From Roseibium album (GTDB lineage: Bacteria; Pseudomonadota; Alphaproteobacteria; Rhizobiales; Stappiaceae), in contig NZ_CXWE01000010.1 of the NCBI RefSeq assembly GCF_001404515.1, positions 1 to 64,000 on the forward strand: a stretch of DNA of 64,000 nt, read 5' to 3'. The notes beneath the pieces are model-generated. The model was given only the letters and a program-made list of their open reading frames with translations. It was not told where the DNA came from and did no database searches. The translations under genes were made by a program, and so were the position numbers. The stretch's first letter is position 1. Each line of letters opens with the position of its first letter. Shown here piece by piece: positions 8,030-17,211 of the stretch.

Positions 8030-10931
8030 TTTGCACCGTGTTGTCCGGATTCAGTGCCAAGTCGAGAAGTTGGGCCATGTGCATCGGATTGCAATCGGTG
8101 TTGTCCGCTATTTGGTGGCGACAGGACGTGCCATCTGCCACGACAATTGCATCGCCAGATGCGGCGCGAGCAGCGGGAAGAACGTCCAGTTCGGCCATCT
8201 TTATCGACGTGTCATATGTGTCCACACCATAGCCAAATGCACCGGCCATACCACAGCAACTGCTGTCGATCTTGGTTACATTGGTGTCCGGCAACAGTGC
8301 CAGCATTTTTTCGATTGCGGGCATAACTCCCATTGCTTTCTGATGGCAGTGCCCGTGCAATATCACCTCGGGCGCCGGAGATTCAAGGCGCGAGATGAAG
8401 TGCGGATTGTCCCCTTGATCGGCAATGAATTCCTCGAACATCCGTGCCAGTTTAGCGATCTTTTCGCTATCTTCGCCAGGTAAAAGCGCAGGTATCTCGT
8501 CGCGAAGGGTCAACAGGCAGCTTGGTTCCAGCCCGACAATGGGAATGTCAAGTTCCGCATAAGGCATCAGGGCATCGATAAGCCGTTTTGCCTCTTGCCG
8601 TGCCTGATCAACCAATCCGACCGACAGAAACGTGCGGCCACAACACAATGGACGGCTATTGCCGATAGGTTTTACCACATCGACCACACTGCCCGTGGCG
8701 TTCAGAACTCTGACTGCCGCGCGCAGGTTTTCGGGCTCGAAATAGCGGTTGAAACTGTCGACGAACAGAACCGCGTCCGGTGCGGAGGTCGCGCTGACCT
8801 CGGTATCCTTGAACGGCTTCGCGGCCCATCTGGGCAAGGGGCGTTTTGCTGTGAAACCCGTCAGGCGTTCGGTTGCCATGGCCAAACCCGGTACCTTGTC
8901 CCGCAGGTTCAAGAGAAATGGCATTTTTGCCGCCCAGGGCGCATATCGCGGCAAATAGCCGATGAGGCGATCATGAAGGCTGGAGCCATGCTTTTTGGCG
9001 CGCGCAGACAGCACCTCAATCTTCATCCGCGCCATATCCACGCCGGTCGGGCACTCGCGCTTGCAGCCCTTGCAGGACACACAAAGCTTCATCGCATCTG
9101 CCATCTCTTCCGATACCAGTGCGTCGGGCCCAAGCTGTCCGGAAATCGCAAGGCGGAGGGTGTTGGCGCGGCCGCGGGTCAGGTCCTTTTCCTTGCGCGT
9201 CACTCGAAACGAGGGACACATGACGCCGCCTCTCAGTTTGCGGCAGGCGCCGTTGTTGTTGCACATTTCAACCGCACCCTGAAATCCGCCATCTTTGCCG
9301 GACCACTCGGACCACTCCAGTTCGGTTTTCAGTTGCGAGGCCCGGTATTCCGGTCCATAGCGAAACAGGCGACGGTCATCCATCTTTGGCGCATTGACGA
9401 TCTTGCCGGGGTTAAACACGCCGGTCGGATCGAAACGGTCTTTCACCTCCTCAAAGGTTGCGACCATCCGAGAGCCAAACATCTTTTCATGAAATTCCGA
9501 GCGGACGATGCCGTCACCATGCTCACCTGAATGCGACCCCTTGTAACGGGCAACAAGATCAAAACACTCTTCGGCAATCGCGCGCATTGTGGCGACGTCA
9601 TTGTCCAGCTTCAGGTTCAACACCGGGCGCACGTGCAGGCACCCGACCGACGCATGTGCGTACCATGTACCTGTGGTGCCGTGGCGTTCAAAAATCTCCG
9701 TGAGCCCAGCCGTGTAGGCGGCAAGGTCAGGCAGTTCAACCGCGCAATCCTCTACAAACGATACGGGCTTTCCCGCGGTCTTCATGGACATCATTATGTT
9801 GAGGCCAGATTTGCGCAGTTCAGCGATCTGTCCCTGCAGGCCTGCATCCGTCACCGCGGTGACACCGCCCCAGGCCTTGCCGGTCCCGGTCCAGGAAAAC
9901 CCGAGATCGCCCATCATCTGCTCGAGATCTTTTAACTTTTGCACCCCGTTGGCTCGCGTGAATTCCACCAGCAGCAAAGCCTCTGGTGTGCCGGTCACAA
10001 AATTTTCGATTGTCCTGGCAAAAAGCGGAATGTCGCGAGCCAGCGCGATCATCGTATGATCGACCAACTCGACGCCCTCGGGATCAAGTGTCACCAGATG
10101 CTGCGCCGCGTCCATTGCCTGATGGAAGGTCGGGAAGTGGCACACACCCAGGGCTTTGCCATCCTGAAGCGGGGAGAGTTTCAGCTCGATCGCGGTTGTG
10201 TAGGCAAGCGTGCCTTCCGAGCCAACAAGAAGATGAGCGAGGTTCTGGGCGTCCAGTCCAGAGGTCAGCGCGTCGATGTTGTAGCCACCCACGCGGCGCA
10301 TGACATTGGGGAACCGGGCAGCGACTTCAGCCGATTCCCTCTGGCCGATCGCCGCAAGATCGTGGGAAAGCGTGTTGTAAGCCGTGTTCTGCTCGGCAAG
10401 ACCTGCCCCAAACCTGTGTTTGCTGCCATCGGCCAGGATCGCGTCGATCGACAGGACATTGTCCCGCATCATGCCGTACCGGATGGATTTCCCACCGCAG
10501 GAGTTGTTTCCCGTCATCCCGCCAATTGTTGCGCGCGACGCTGTGGAGACATCGACCGGGAACCAAAGTCCATGCGGTTTGAGCACCCGATTCAGTTCAT
10601 CGAGCACGATGCCCGGGCGCACGACACAGCGTTTGTTTGCGACGTCAAGTTCGAGAATTTCGTTGAAATGCTCGGAGTTGTCCAAAACCAGCGCTTCGTT
10701 GACGGTCTGTCCACACTGTGATGTGCCGCCGCCGCGGGGAAGGATCGGCACGCCTTGATCGCACGCGCAGTCAATCGCCGCGAGAATGTCGTCTTCTGAT
10801 CTGGGTGTCAGCACGCCCACCGGCATCATCTGATAAATCGATGCGTCCGTCGCATAGCGACCGCGCGAGAACGAATCGAACATCAGATCGCCCGACACCC
10901 TTTTTGAAAGCTCACGCGCAATGTCGTTCAA
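8022..10931 (-). CDS. FAD-linked oxidase/Fe-S fusion, D-2-hydroxyacid dehydrogenase (YdiJ-like)
   Basis: A 969-residue fusion of a GlcD/Dld-type FAD domain with an Fe-S/CCG electron-transfer module. The N-terminal FAD-binding (PCMH) part shows ILPRGGGTSQCGQ and TIGGMTGNNSCGGKSIRYG. The FAD-oxidase C domain shows YAHASVGCLHVRP and SHSGEHGDGIVRSEF. A CxxCxxCxxxCP cluster (CVSCKGCKRECPTG) follows. The C-terminal CCG domains contain CCGRTFLSVG and SSCCGMAGAFGYG. Length and order match the YdiJ group (about 1,000 residues), of which E. coli YdiJ acts on D-2-hydroxyglutarate. The start is a TTG with AAGGA upstream. The substrate here may be another 2-hydroxyacid such as glycolate; the aminotransferase across the gap is of the glyoxylate-using type. 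Confidence 0.88.
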   Translation of the reverse strand: MNDIARELSKRVSGDLMFDSFSRGRYATDASIYQMMPVGVLTPRSEDDILAAIDCACDQGVPILPRGGGTSQCGQTVNEALVLDNSEHFNEILELDVANKRCVVRPGIVLDELNRVLKPHGLWFPVDVSTASRATIGGMTGNNSCGGKSIRYGMMRDNVLSIDAILADGSKHRFGAGLAEQNTAYNTLSHDLAAIGQRESAEVAARFPNVMRRVGGYNIDALTSGLDAQNLAHLLVGSEGTLAYTTAIELKLSPLQDGKALGVCHFPTFHQAMDAAQHLVTLDPEGVELVDHTMIALARDIPLFARTIENFVTGTPEALLLVEFTRANGVQKLKDLEQMMGDLGFSWTGTGKAWGGVTAVTDAGLQGQIAELRKSGLNIMMSMKTAGKPVSFVEDCAVELPDLAAYTAGLTEIFERHGTTGTWYAHASVGCLHVRPVLNLKLDNDVATMRAIAEECFDLVARYKGSHSGEHGDGIVRSEFHEKMFGSRMVATFEEVKDRFDPTGVFNPGKIVNAPKMDDRRLFRYGPEYRASQLKTELEWSEWSGKDGGFQGAVEMCNNNGACRKLRGGVMCPSFRVTRKEKDLTRGRANTLRLAISGQLGPDALVSEEMADAMKLCVSCKGCKRECPTGVDMARMKIEVLSARAKKHGSSLHDRLIGYLPRYAPWAAKMPFLLNLRDKVPGLAMATERLTGFTAKRPLPRWAAKPFKDTEVSATSAPDAVLFVDSFNRYFEPENLRAAVRVLNATGSVVDVVKPIGNSRPLCCGRTFLSVGLVDQARQEAKRLIDALMPYAELDIPIVGLEPSCLLTLRDEIPALLPGEDSEKIAKLARMFEEFIADQGDNPHFISRLESPAPEVILHGHCHQKAMGVMPAIEKMLALLPDTNVTKIDSSCCGMAGAFGYGVDTYDTSIKMAELDVLPAARAASGDAIVVADGTSCRHQIADNTDCNPMHMAQLLDLALNPDNTVQND

Positions 10932-11050
10932 CGCCGGGATCCTTGGTTCGTGTAATCTGAAAATGAATTATGAATTAAAAATTGCATATTCACAACTTCA
11001 ATGTCATTCTGTGACGCACGTTCAAACGCAGGTCCCACAAGGTTCGATTT
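10932..11050. promoter_or_regulatory. Divergent AT-rich promoter region
   Basis: A 119-base gap between the dehydrogenase-gntR operon and the aminotransferase-TRAP operon. It is much richer in A+T than its surroundings (ATGAATTATGAATTAAAAAT), and TTGCATATTCACAA near 10980 is a possible regulator site. No operator can be assigned with confidence. Confidence 0.4.
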
Positions 11051-12229
11051 ATGAGACAAGCTGGTCGTCATTTTCTGCAAATTCCCGGCCCCAGTTCGGT
11101 TCCGGATCGCATACTGAGCGCGATCTCCGGTCAGGTGATTGACCACAGGGGGCCGGCGTTCGGCAAAGTCGGTGCGCAGGCGCTGGAAGGGATCAAAACC
11201 ATCTTCAAGACCGAGCAGAACGTCGTGATCTATCCATCGTCGGGCACCGGCGGTTGGGAGGCGGCGCTGGTCAATGTGCTGTCGCCGGGCGACCGGGTTC
11301 TGATGTTTGAAACCGGGCATTTTGCGACGTTGTGGAAAACGATTGCCGAGAAACTGGGCTTGAAGCCTGAGTTCATAGAAGGTGACTGGCGCGGCGGTGC
11401 CGATCCGGACCAGATCGAGGCATATCTGGCTGAAGACAGAAATCATGAGATCAAGGCCGTCTGCGTTGTCCACAACGAGACATCGACGGGGTCCGTCTCG
11501 CCGATTGCTGCTGTCCGCAAGGCAATCGACAACGCCGGACATCCGGCACTGTTCATGGTCGATACGATCTCGGGACTCGCGTCGCTCGACTATCAGCACG
11601 ATGAATGGGGCGTTGATGTCACCGTTTCCGGATCGCAAAAGGGACTGATGTTGCCGCCGGGTCTTTCGTTCAACGCGGTAAGTGCCAAGGCCATGGCGGC
11701 GAACGCCTCGGCCGCATTAAAGCGGTCATATTGGGACTGGGCGGATATGGTCGGTCCGAACAAAACAGGATACTTCCCGTATACGCCTGCCACGAACCTT
11801 CTTTACGGGCTGAACGTCGCCATTGACATGCTGCACGAAGAAGGACTGGAAAATGTCTTTGCCCGACATGCGCGTCACGGGACAGCTGCACGTGCTGCCG
11901 TCCGCAGCTGGGGGCTGGAAGTTCTCTGCAACAAGCAGGGGCAGGAAAGCGGCGTGCTGACGGCTGTCATGGTCCCGGAAGGCCACAGCGCAGATAGGTT
12001 CAGGGCAACGACCTTGGAACACTACGATATTTCTTTGGGTAACGGCCTGTCGAAGGTTGCCGATAAAGTATTCCGCATCGGCCATCTTGGTGACTTCAAC
12101 GATCTCATGTTGGTCGCAACATTGGCGGGCGTCGAAATGGGTCTGACAAAGGCCGGAATTCCCCACAACGCAGGGGGAGTCGGAGCTGCGATGGCGATGC
12201 TGGAGAACACGCAAATCGCGGCAGAGTGA
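11051..12229 (+). CDS. Class V aminotransferase, serine/aspartate-glyoxylate type
   Basis: A 392-residue PLP enzyme. The schiff-base Lys is K197 in VSGSQKGLMLPPG. Other family motifs are IPGPSSVP at the start, DHRGPAF near 31, PSSGTGGWEAALVN near 62-75, HNETSTGS near 141 and GHLGDFND near the end. It closely resembles serine-glyoxylate aminotransferases and BhcA, the aspartate-glyoxylate aminotransferase of the beta-hydroxyaspartate cycle; no bhcB, bhcC or bhcD lies nearby. Likely reaction: glyoxylate plus an amino donor giving glycine. It is the first gene of the TRAP transporter operon. Confidence 0.88.
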   Translation: MRQAGRHFLQIPGPSSVPDRILSAISGQVIDHRGPAFGKVGAQALEGIKTIFKTEQNVVIYPSSGTGGWEAALVNVLSPGDRVLMFETGHFATLWKTIAEKLGLKPEFIEGDWRGGADPDQIEAYLAEDRNHEIKAVCVVHNETSTGSVSPIAAVRKAIDNAGHPALFMVDTISGLASLDYQHDEWGVDVTVSGSQKGLMLPPGLSFNAVSAKAMAANASAALKRSYWDWADMVGPNKTGYFPYTPATNLLYGLNVAIDMLHEEGLENVFARHARHGTAARAAVRSWGLEVLCNKQGQESGVLTAVMVPEGHSADRFRATTLEHYDISLGNGLSKVADKVFRIGHLGDFNDLMLVATLAGVEMGLTKAGIPHNAGGVGAAMAMLENTQIAAE

Positions 12230-12264
12230 CGAAAACAGTCACATTTCCAAGGGAGGAAACACAC

Positions 12265-13245
12265 ATGACCATCAAGGCAATTCTTATTGCAACAGCCGCT
12301 GCGATTGGCGGAACAAGCAGTGCCTTTGCCGCCGACATCACGCTGAAGTTTGGCCATGTCGGCAATCCTGGTTCACTGTTCGAAGCAAGCGTCGACAATT
12401 TCGCGGAATGTGTGAATTCGTCGATGGGCGGCAAAGTCGAGGTTCAGACGTTCGGCTCTTCGCAGTTGGGCAAGGACAAGGAGCTTTTGCAAAAGCTGAA
12501 GCTGGGTCAGGTCGACTTCGCGCTTCCGTCGTCCGTCATGTCTTCGGTCGATGACACGTTCGGCATATTTGAGATGCCCTACATCATCCGCGACCGCGAT
12601 CACATGCGCCGTGTCCAGGACGCGATGATGGACAAGTTTCAGGCCGCTGCAAACGGTGGCGGATATCACATCGTTGGCCTGGCCGAGAACGGCTTCCGCC
12701 ACATCACCAACAACACGCGGGCAATCAATGTGCCGAGTGACCTAGAAGGCATCAAACTTCGCACTCCCAACGGTGTGTGGCGTGTCAAGATGTTCACGGA
12801 ATACGGCGCAAACCCGACGCCAATGGCATTCTCGGACGTGTTTACCGCGTTGCAAACCGGCGTGATGGACGGCCAGGAAAACCCCTATGCGCAGATTGCA
12901 TCCGCAAAATTCCAGGAAGTCCAGAAATACCTGTCAATTACCGGCCATGTTTACACGCCTGCCTACATCCTCGCTTCGCAGAAGGGATTTGCGAAACTGC
13001 CGGAGGATGTGCAGGCCGGCCTGACCGCCTGTGCGGCGTCCACGCAGGACTTCACCTACGAAAAAGCGGCACAGCTCGAAACCGAATTGCTGGACGTGAT
13101 CAAGGCTGCCGGTGTCGAGGTGAATGAGGCGAACAAGGATGCATTCGTCGAGGCATCCGCGCCGATCTACAAGGCATTCGCCGACGAGGTCGAAGGCGGG
13201 CAAGACATGATTGACCAGGTTCTGGGCCTGGCGAACTCAAACTGA
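12265..13245 (+). CDS. dctP: TRAP transporter substrate-binding protein DctP
   Basis: A periplasmic binding protein of 326 residues with signal peptide MTIKAILIATAAAIGGTSSAFA. The ATG at 12265 is chosen because GGGAGGA precedes it by 7-8 bases; the frame is open back to 12226 but that part is not signal-like. DctP motifs include TLKFGHVGNPGSLFE, a VDFALPSSVMS block, GFRHITNNTRAI, the carboxylate-binding Arg region LEGIKLRTPNGVW, and FTALQTGVMDGQENPYAQI. Ligands of this family are mostly organic acids. Confidence 0.93.
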   Translation: MTIKAILIATAAAIGGTSSAFAADITLKFGHVGNPGSLFEASVDNFAECVNSSMGGKVEVQTFGSSQLGKDKELLQKLKLGQVDFALPSSVMSSVDDTFGIFEMPYIIRDRDHMRRVQDAMMDKFQAAANGGGYHIVGLAENGFRHITNNTRAINVPSDLEGIKLRTPNGVWRVKMFTEYGANPTPMAFSDVFTALQTGVMDGQENPYAQIASAKFQEVQKYLSITGHVYTPAYILASQKGFAKLPEDVQAGLTACAASTQDFTYEKAAQLETELLDVIKAAGVEVNEANKDAFVEASAPIYKAFADEVEGGQDMIDQVLGLANSN

Positions 13246-13347
13246 CGCTTGTATCGGGCAGCGGGCAATCCGCTGCCCTTTCATTCTTGTGGCTATACAG
13301 ATCCGCGTGAGCCTCCCTTTGGCTCCTGCAAGAAGACAAGGCGCGAA

Positions 13348-13914
13348 GTGAACCAGCTCTCAATCTCACTCCTACCTCGGATTGTCACGATCCTCGGCAA
13401 AGTGCTTGAATGGATCACGATCTCGCTGATGGTGCTTCTGACCTTCGTCGTGATTTCGGCGGTGATTGCGCGTCTCTCGGGCCAGAGTTTTTCGTGGTAT
13501 GACGAAGTCGCCGCGATCATGCTCGCCTGGATAACCTACTACGGCTCGGCGCTCGCTGCGCTTCACCGTCGTCACATCGGGTTTGATACGGTGCTTCTGG
13601 CGATGCCGGTCAAGGCGCGTCTGGCGGCCCTGCTGGCGGGCGAGGCAATCGTGTTGATCTTCTTTGTGCTGATGGCGCGAGCCGGGCTTCAGGTTCTCGA
13701 AGTTCTCGAAGGCGACACGCTGATCTCACTGACCTGGGTTCCGGTTCAATTCACCCAGTCGATTATCCCGATTGGCGCGATCCTGTTCATCCTGTGCCAG
13801 CTTCTCAGCCTGCCGAACTACTGGAAAGTCACCGCCGCCGGCGTTTCGCTGGAACACGCGGAGATCGAGGAAGAGGTTGAGGCCGAGATGATCAAGAACA
13901 AGGATCGTAACTGA
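13348..13914 (+). CDS. dctQ: TRAP transporter small permease DctQ
   Basis: A four-helix inner-membrane subunit, 188 residues from the GTG at 13348. The open frame extends upstream to 13249, but the extra residues are polar and unlike the family. Typical DctQ features are the conserved WYDEVAAIMLAWITYYGSALAALHRRHIGFD loop and a C-terminal hydrophobic helix. Its stop overlaps the dctM start by one base (TGATG). Confidence 0.88.
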   Translation: MNQLSISLLPRIVTILGKVLEWITISLMVLLTFVVISAVIARLSGQSFSWYDEVAAIMLAWITYYGSALAALHRRHIGFDTVLLAMPVKARLAALLAGEAIVLIFFVLMARAGLQVLEVLEGDTLISLTWVPVQFTQSIIPIGAILFILCQLLSLPNYWKVTAAGVSLEHAEIEEEVEAEMIKNKDRN

Positions 13915-15194
13915 TGTTGATGGCTGCGATCTTTTGCGCACTGCTGGCGATGATCTGCATTAATGTGCCAATTGCAGTTGCGCTGGCCATGTGTGGCGTG
14001 ATCGGCCTCCTGGCGGTCGAGGGCACAGGCAGTTTGGTCACGATTGCCCTGGACATGTATGACGGATCCACCAAGTTTTCGTTGATCGCGATTCCGATGT
14101 TTGTGCTGGCAGGTGCCATTATGAACGCGGGCGGGATCACGGATCGGCTGATCAATTTCGTGTCCGCCATCATAGGCTTCATCCGCGGTGGTCTGGCGAT
14201 GGTCAATATTGGCGTGTCGCTGTTCTTCGCGGAGATCTCGGGATCGGCTGTAGCGGACGTCGCTGCAATGGGCTCGATTCTGATCCCGCAGATGAAAAAG
14301 CGCGGCTACTCAAAGGAGTTTTCCGCCGCCGTCACGTCGTCCTCGGCCTCTCTGGCGATTATCATCCCGCCATCGATCCCCATGATCCTTTATGCAGCCT
14401 CAGCCAACACCTCAGTCGAGCAATTGTTTGTGGCAGGCGTTGTGCCGGGGCTCCTGGGCGCTGCCGGGTTGATGGGCGTCGCCTATGCTTTCGCGAAACG
14501 CTATGACTATCCGGTGGAAGAGGCATTCAACCTGCCGCGCGTACGCGAGACGTTCAAGGACGCGCTGCCCGCTTTTGCGTTGCCTGTGATCATCCTGGGC
14601 GGGATATTCGGCGGATTTGTCACCGCAACCGAAGCCGCAGGGTTGGCCGTGCTTGCTGCACTTGTTGTCTCTGCCTGGTATCGCAACCTGAACTTGGCAC
14701 ATTTGCGCCGGGCGATGCTCGACGGCGGCATACAAACCGCCGTGGTCATGCTTTTGGTTGCCGCATCGGTTCTTATGGGCGGTTTCTTGACCCGTGCGCA
14801 GATCCCTCAGCAACTGGCGGAAGCGATCTTGTCCGTCACCGCTCAGCAATGGGCGATCTTGCTGATCCTGAACTTCTTTTTCCTGATCATCGGGTTCTTT
14901 CTGCACTCGGCGGCCGCGATCATTCTGGTTGTCCCGATTGTGATCCCGCTGATCTCCGCCGCGGGCATTGATCCCGTGCATTTTGGTCTCGTCGTCACCC
15001 TGAACCTGGCAATTGGCCAACAGACACCGCCGGTCGCTTCCGTTCTGATCACGTCCTGCTCAGTGGCCCGGGCGAACATCTGGGCCGTGTCGAAAGTGAA
15101 TATCTTCTTTGTCGCGGTTCTGTTGGCCGTGCTGATGCTCTGCACTTACGTGCCAACGGTGCCGATGTTCCTCGTCGAGTACTTCTACCGATGA
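13914..15194 (+). CDS. dctM: TRAP transporter large permease DctM
   Basis: A 426-residue integral membrane protein with about 12 helices. It carries the DctM signatures FSLIAIPMFVLAGAIMNAGGITDRLI, SGSAVADVAAMGSILIPQM and SSASLAIIIPPSIPMI. It is the Na+-coupled transport channel for DctP-delivered solute. It overlaps dctQ by one base and the next gene by four. Confidence 0.95.
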   Translation: MLMAAIFCALLAMICINVPIAVALAMCGVIGLLAVEGTGSLVTIALDMYDGSTKFSLIAIPMFVLAGAIMNAGGITDRLINFVSAIIGFIRGGLAMVNIGVSLFFAEISGSAVADVAAMGSILIPQMKKRGYSKEFSAAVTSSSASLAIIIPPSIPMILYAASANTSVEQLFVAGVVPGLLGAAGLMGVAYAFAKRYDYPVEEAFNLPRVRETFKDALPAFALPVIILGGIFGGFVTATEAAGLAVLAALVVSAWYRNLNLAHLRRAMLDGGIQTAVVMLLVAASVLMGGFLTRAQIPQQLAEAILSVTAQQWAILLILNFFFLIIGFFLHSAAAIILVVPIVIPLISAAGIDPVHFGLVVTLNLAIGQQTPPVASVLITSCSVARANIWAVSKVNIFFVAVLLAVLMLCTYVPTVPMFLVEYFYR

Positions 15195-15967
15195 CCGAAG
15201 AACTTACCCAACACCTGAATGACGGTGTCTTGTGGGTGGCGTTCAACCGCCCGGAGACGCGCAACGCGCTGACATTTGCGATGTACGACGCGCTCGCAAA
15301 TCTCTGCACATCGCTGCCAACCAATGGACCGATCAGGGCCATCGTTATTTCCGGTAACGGCGGAAAGGCGTTCGCGGCCGGCACCGATATGAGCCAGTTT
15401 CGCGACTTCAAGACTGCGCAGGACGCGCTGGACTACGAAGCCCGGATCGCACAGGTGCTGGACGACTTGGAACGTTGTCCGGTACCGACGATCGCAGCGA
15501 TCAATGGCGCGTGCACGGGCGGCGGGGCCGCGATCGCGGCGGCGTGTGATCTGCGTATCACCTCTTCCAGCCTCAAGTTCGGGTTTCCCATCGCACGTAC
15601 CTTGGGAAACTGCCTTGCCAGCGATAACCTTGCCCGCCTGTCGGATCTGATGGGAGCAGGCCGCGTCCGCGAAATCATATTCACTGCGCGGCTGATCCTG
15701 GCTGAAGAAGCCCAGGCGATTGGTCTGGTGAGTGAGGTTCTGCCGGATGAGGCGGCACTTATGGCGCGCGCCAAGGAACTGGCACAGTTGGTCGGCACCA
15801 TGGCGCCCCTGACCTTGCGCTCCACAAAAGAGGCCATGCGTCGCCGGCGAGCTGCGATTGCAGTTGAAGACGACGACCTGATCGCGATGTGTTACACCAG
15901 CGATGATTTCCACATCGGTATCGATGCATTTCTGAGCAAATCCAAACCGGATTGGACCGGAAAATGA
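15191..15967 (+). CDS. Enoyl-CoA hydratase/isomerase (crotonase) family protein
   Basis: A 258-residue crotonase-fold CoA enzyme. The oxyanion-hole motifs are present (GKAFAAGTDMSQF near 57-69 and NGACTGGGAAIAAACD near 104-119). The first catalytic glutamate of true hydratases, normally in a PE dipeptide after FGxPE, is replaced: the sequence reads FGFPIARTLGN. The second glutamate region (VREIIFTAR) is retained. It is therefore probably not a classical hydratase; isomerase, lyase or hydrolase chemistry is possible. It overlaps dctM upstream and the CoA-transferase downstream by four bases each. Confidence 0.85.
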   Translation: MTEELTQHLNDGVLWVAFNRPETRNALTFAMYDALANLCTSLPTNGPIRAIVISGNGGKAFAAGTDMSQFRDFKTAQDALDYEARIAQVLDDLERCPVPTIAAINGACTGGGAAIAAACDLRITSSSLKFGFPIARTLGNCLASDNLARLSDLMGAGRVREIIFTARLILAEEAQAIGLVSEVLPDEAALMARAKELAQLVGTMAPLTLRSTKEAMRRRRAAIAVEDDDLIAMCYTSDDFHIGIDAFLSKSKPDWTGK

Positions 15968-17169
15968 CGGCCGCAACCGGACCCTTGACCGGTATGAAGG
16001 TCATCGAGCTTGCGCATATCATGGCAGGTCCGGTGTGCGGCTTGATGCTGGCGGACATGGGCGCGGATGTCATTAAGGTGGAAAAGCCGCAAGGCGATGA
16101 TTCTCGCCGGTTCGTCCCACCCGAGATTGAAGGTGAATCCGCCGCATATATGATGATGAACCGCAACAAGCGGGGAATAGCACTGAACCTCAAGGACCCG
16201 TCGGCGCGAGACATATTGCACAAGCTCCTTTCAGATGCGGATGTCGTGATAGAAAATTATCGCCTTGGCACAATGGAACGGCTGGGTCTCGGCTATGAGG
16301 ATCTGGCGGCAGTCAACCCGCGCCTGATCTATTGCGAAATCTCCGGGTTTGGGCGTACCGGTCCGTACGCTGAGCGTGGCGGTTTTGATTTGATAGCCCA
16401 GGGCATGGCCGGTCTGATGTCGATCACCGGCGAGGGACCGGGGCGTCCGCCGGTCAAAGTGGCTGCACCGATTTCAGACATCAATGCCGGTATTCTGGCG
16501 GCCATGGGTGTGAGTGCGGCATACGCAAATGCGTTGAAGACCGGCCGGGGGCAAAAAGTTGACACGTCGCTGTTTGAGGCCGCGATTGTGCAAACATACT
16601 GGCAATCGGCGATTGCTTTTTCTACAGGTGAAAATCCACAACCGCTTGGCTCAGCGCATCCGCTCAACGCACCTTACCAGGCGTTCGCAACCAGCGACGG
16701 CTGGATCAATGTTGGCGCCGCGAACCAGAGCAACTGGCTCCGTTTGCTGGATGTCATCGATACGCCTGAGCTTGATGCCGATCCGAGATTTGCGTCGAAC
16801 CAGTCGCGGATGCAAAACCTGCCTGCGCTCGTCGAAATCCTGAATGAGAAACTTCAGCGGGACACGACCGCCAACTGGTTGGCCAAGATGGAAGCCGCGG
16901 CGCTTCCAGCCGGTCCGGTCCTGGGCATTCTGGAGATGCACGAGGACCCTCAGGCGGTTGCACGTGATATGATCGTGGAGACAAATCACCCCATCGCTGG
17001 CGATGTTAAAACCGTTGGACACCCGGTCAAATTCAGCAAAACACCTGCCAAAGTTGCCAGAGCCGCGCCGGTGTTGGGACAACATAGCCGAGAGGTGTTG
17101 CAACAGCTTGGGTATGATCAGGAAACTGTCGCGAGCCTGATGGCAAGCGGGGCGGTCATAGCCGCATAG
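15964..17169 (+). CDS. Family III CoA-transferase (CaiB/BaiF/Frc type)
   Basis: A CoA-transferase of 401 residues. The ATG at 15964 overlaps the preceding stop as ATGA, so it is preferred to the TTG at 15952. Family features include VIELAHIMAGPVCGLMLADMGADVIKVEKP at the N-terminus, RNKRGIALNLKDP, and the catalytic Asp in APISDINAGILAAMG. It probably activates a carboxylic acid by CoA exchange, giving the substrate of the crotonase-family partner and perhaps the acid imported by the TRAP system. Confidence 0.92.
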   Translation: MTAATGPLTGMKVIELAHIMAGPVCGLMLADMGADVIKVEKPQGDDSRRFVPPEIEGESAAYMMMNRNKRGIALNLKDPSARDILHKLLSDADVVIENYRLGTMERLGLGYEDLAAVNPRLIYCEISGFGRTGPYAERGGFDLIAQGMAGLMSITGEGPGRPPVKVAAPISDINAGILAAMGVSAAYANALKTGRGQKVDTSLFEAAIVQTYWQSAIAFSTGENPQPLGSAHPLNAPYQAFATSDGWINVGAANQSNWLRLLDVIDTPELDADPRFASNQSRMQNLPALVEILNEKLQRDTTANWLAKMEAAALPAGPVLGILEMHEDPQAVARDMIVETNHPIAGDVKTVGHPVKFSKTPAKVARAAPVLGQHSREVLQQLGYDQETVASLMASGAVIAA

Positions 17170-17211
17170 TCTCCTAATAGGCCAAGGCGTAGACGTAGAT
17201 CGGGGGTCGGA

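Noticed and set aside
12226..12264. An earlier GTG start for dctP overlapping the aminotransferase stop.
   Set aside because: The ATG at 12265 has a strong ribosome site at the right distance and gives a clean signal peptide.
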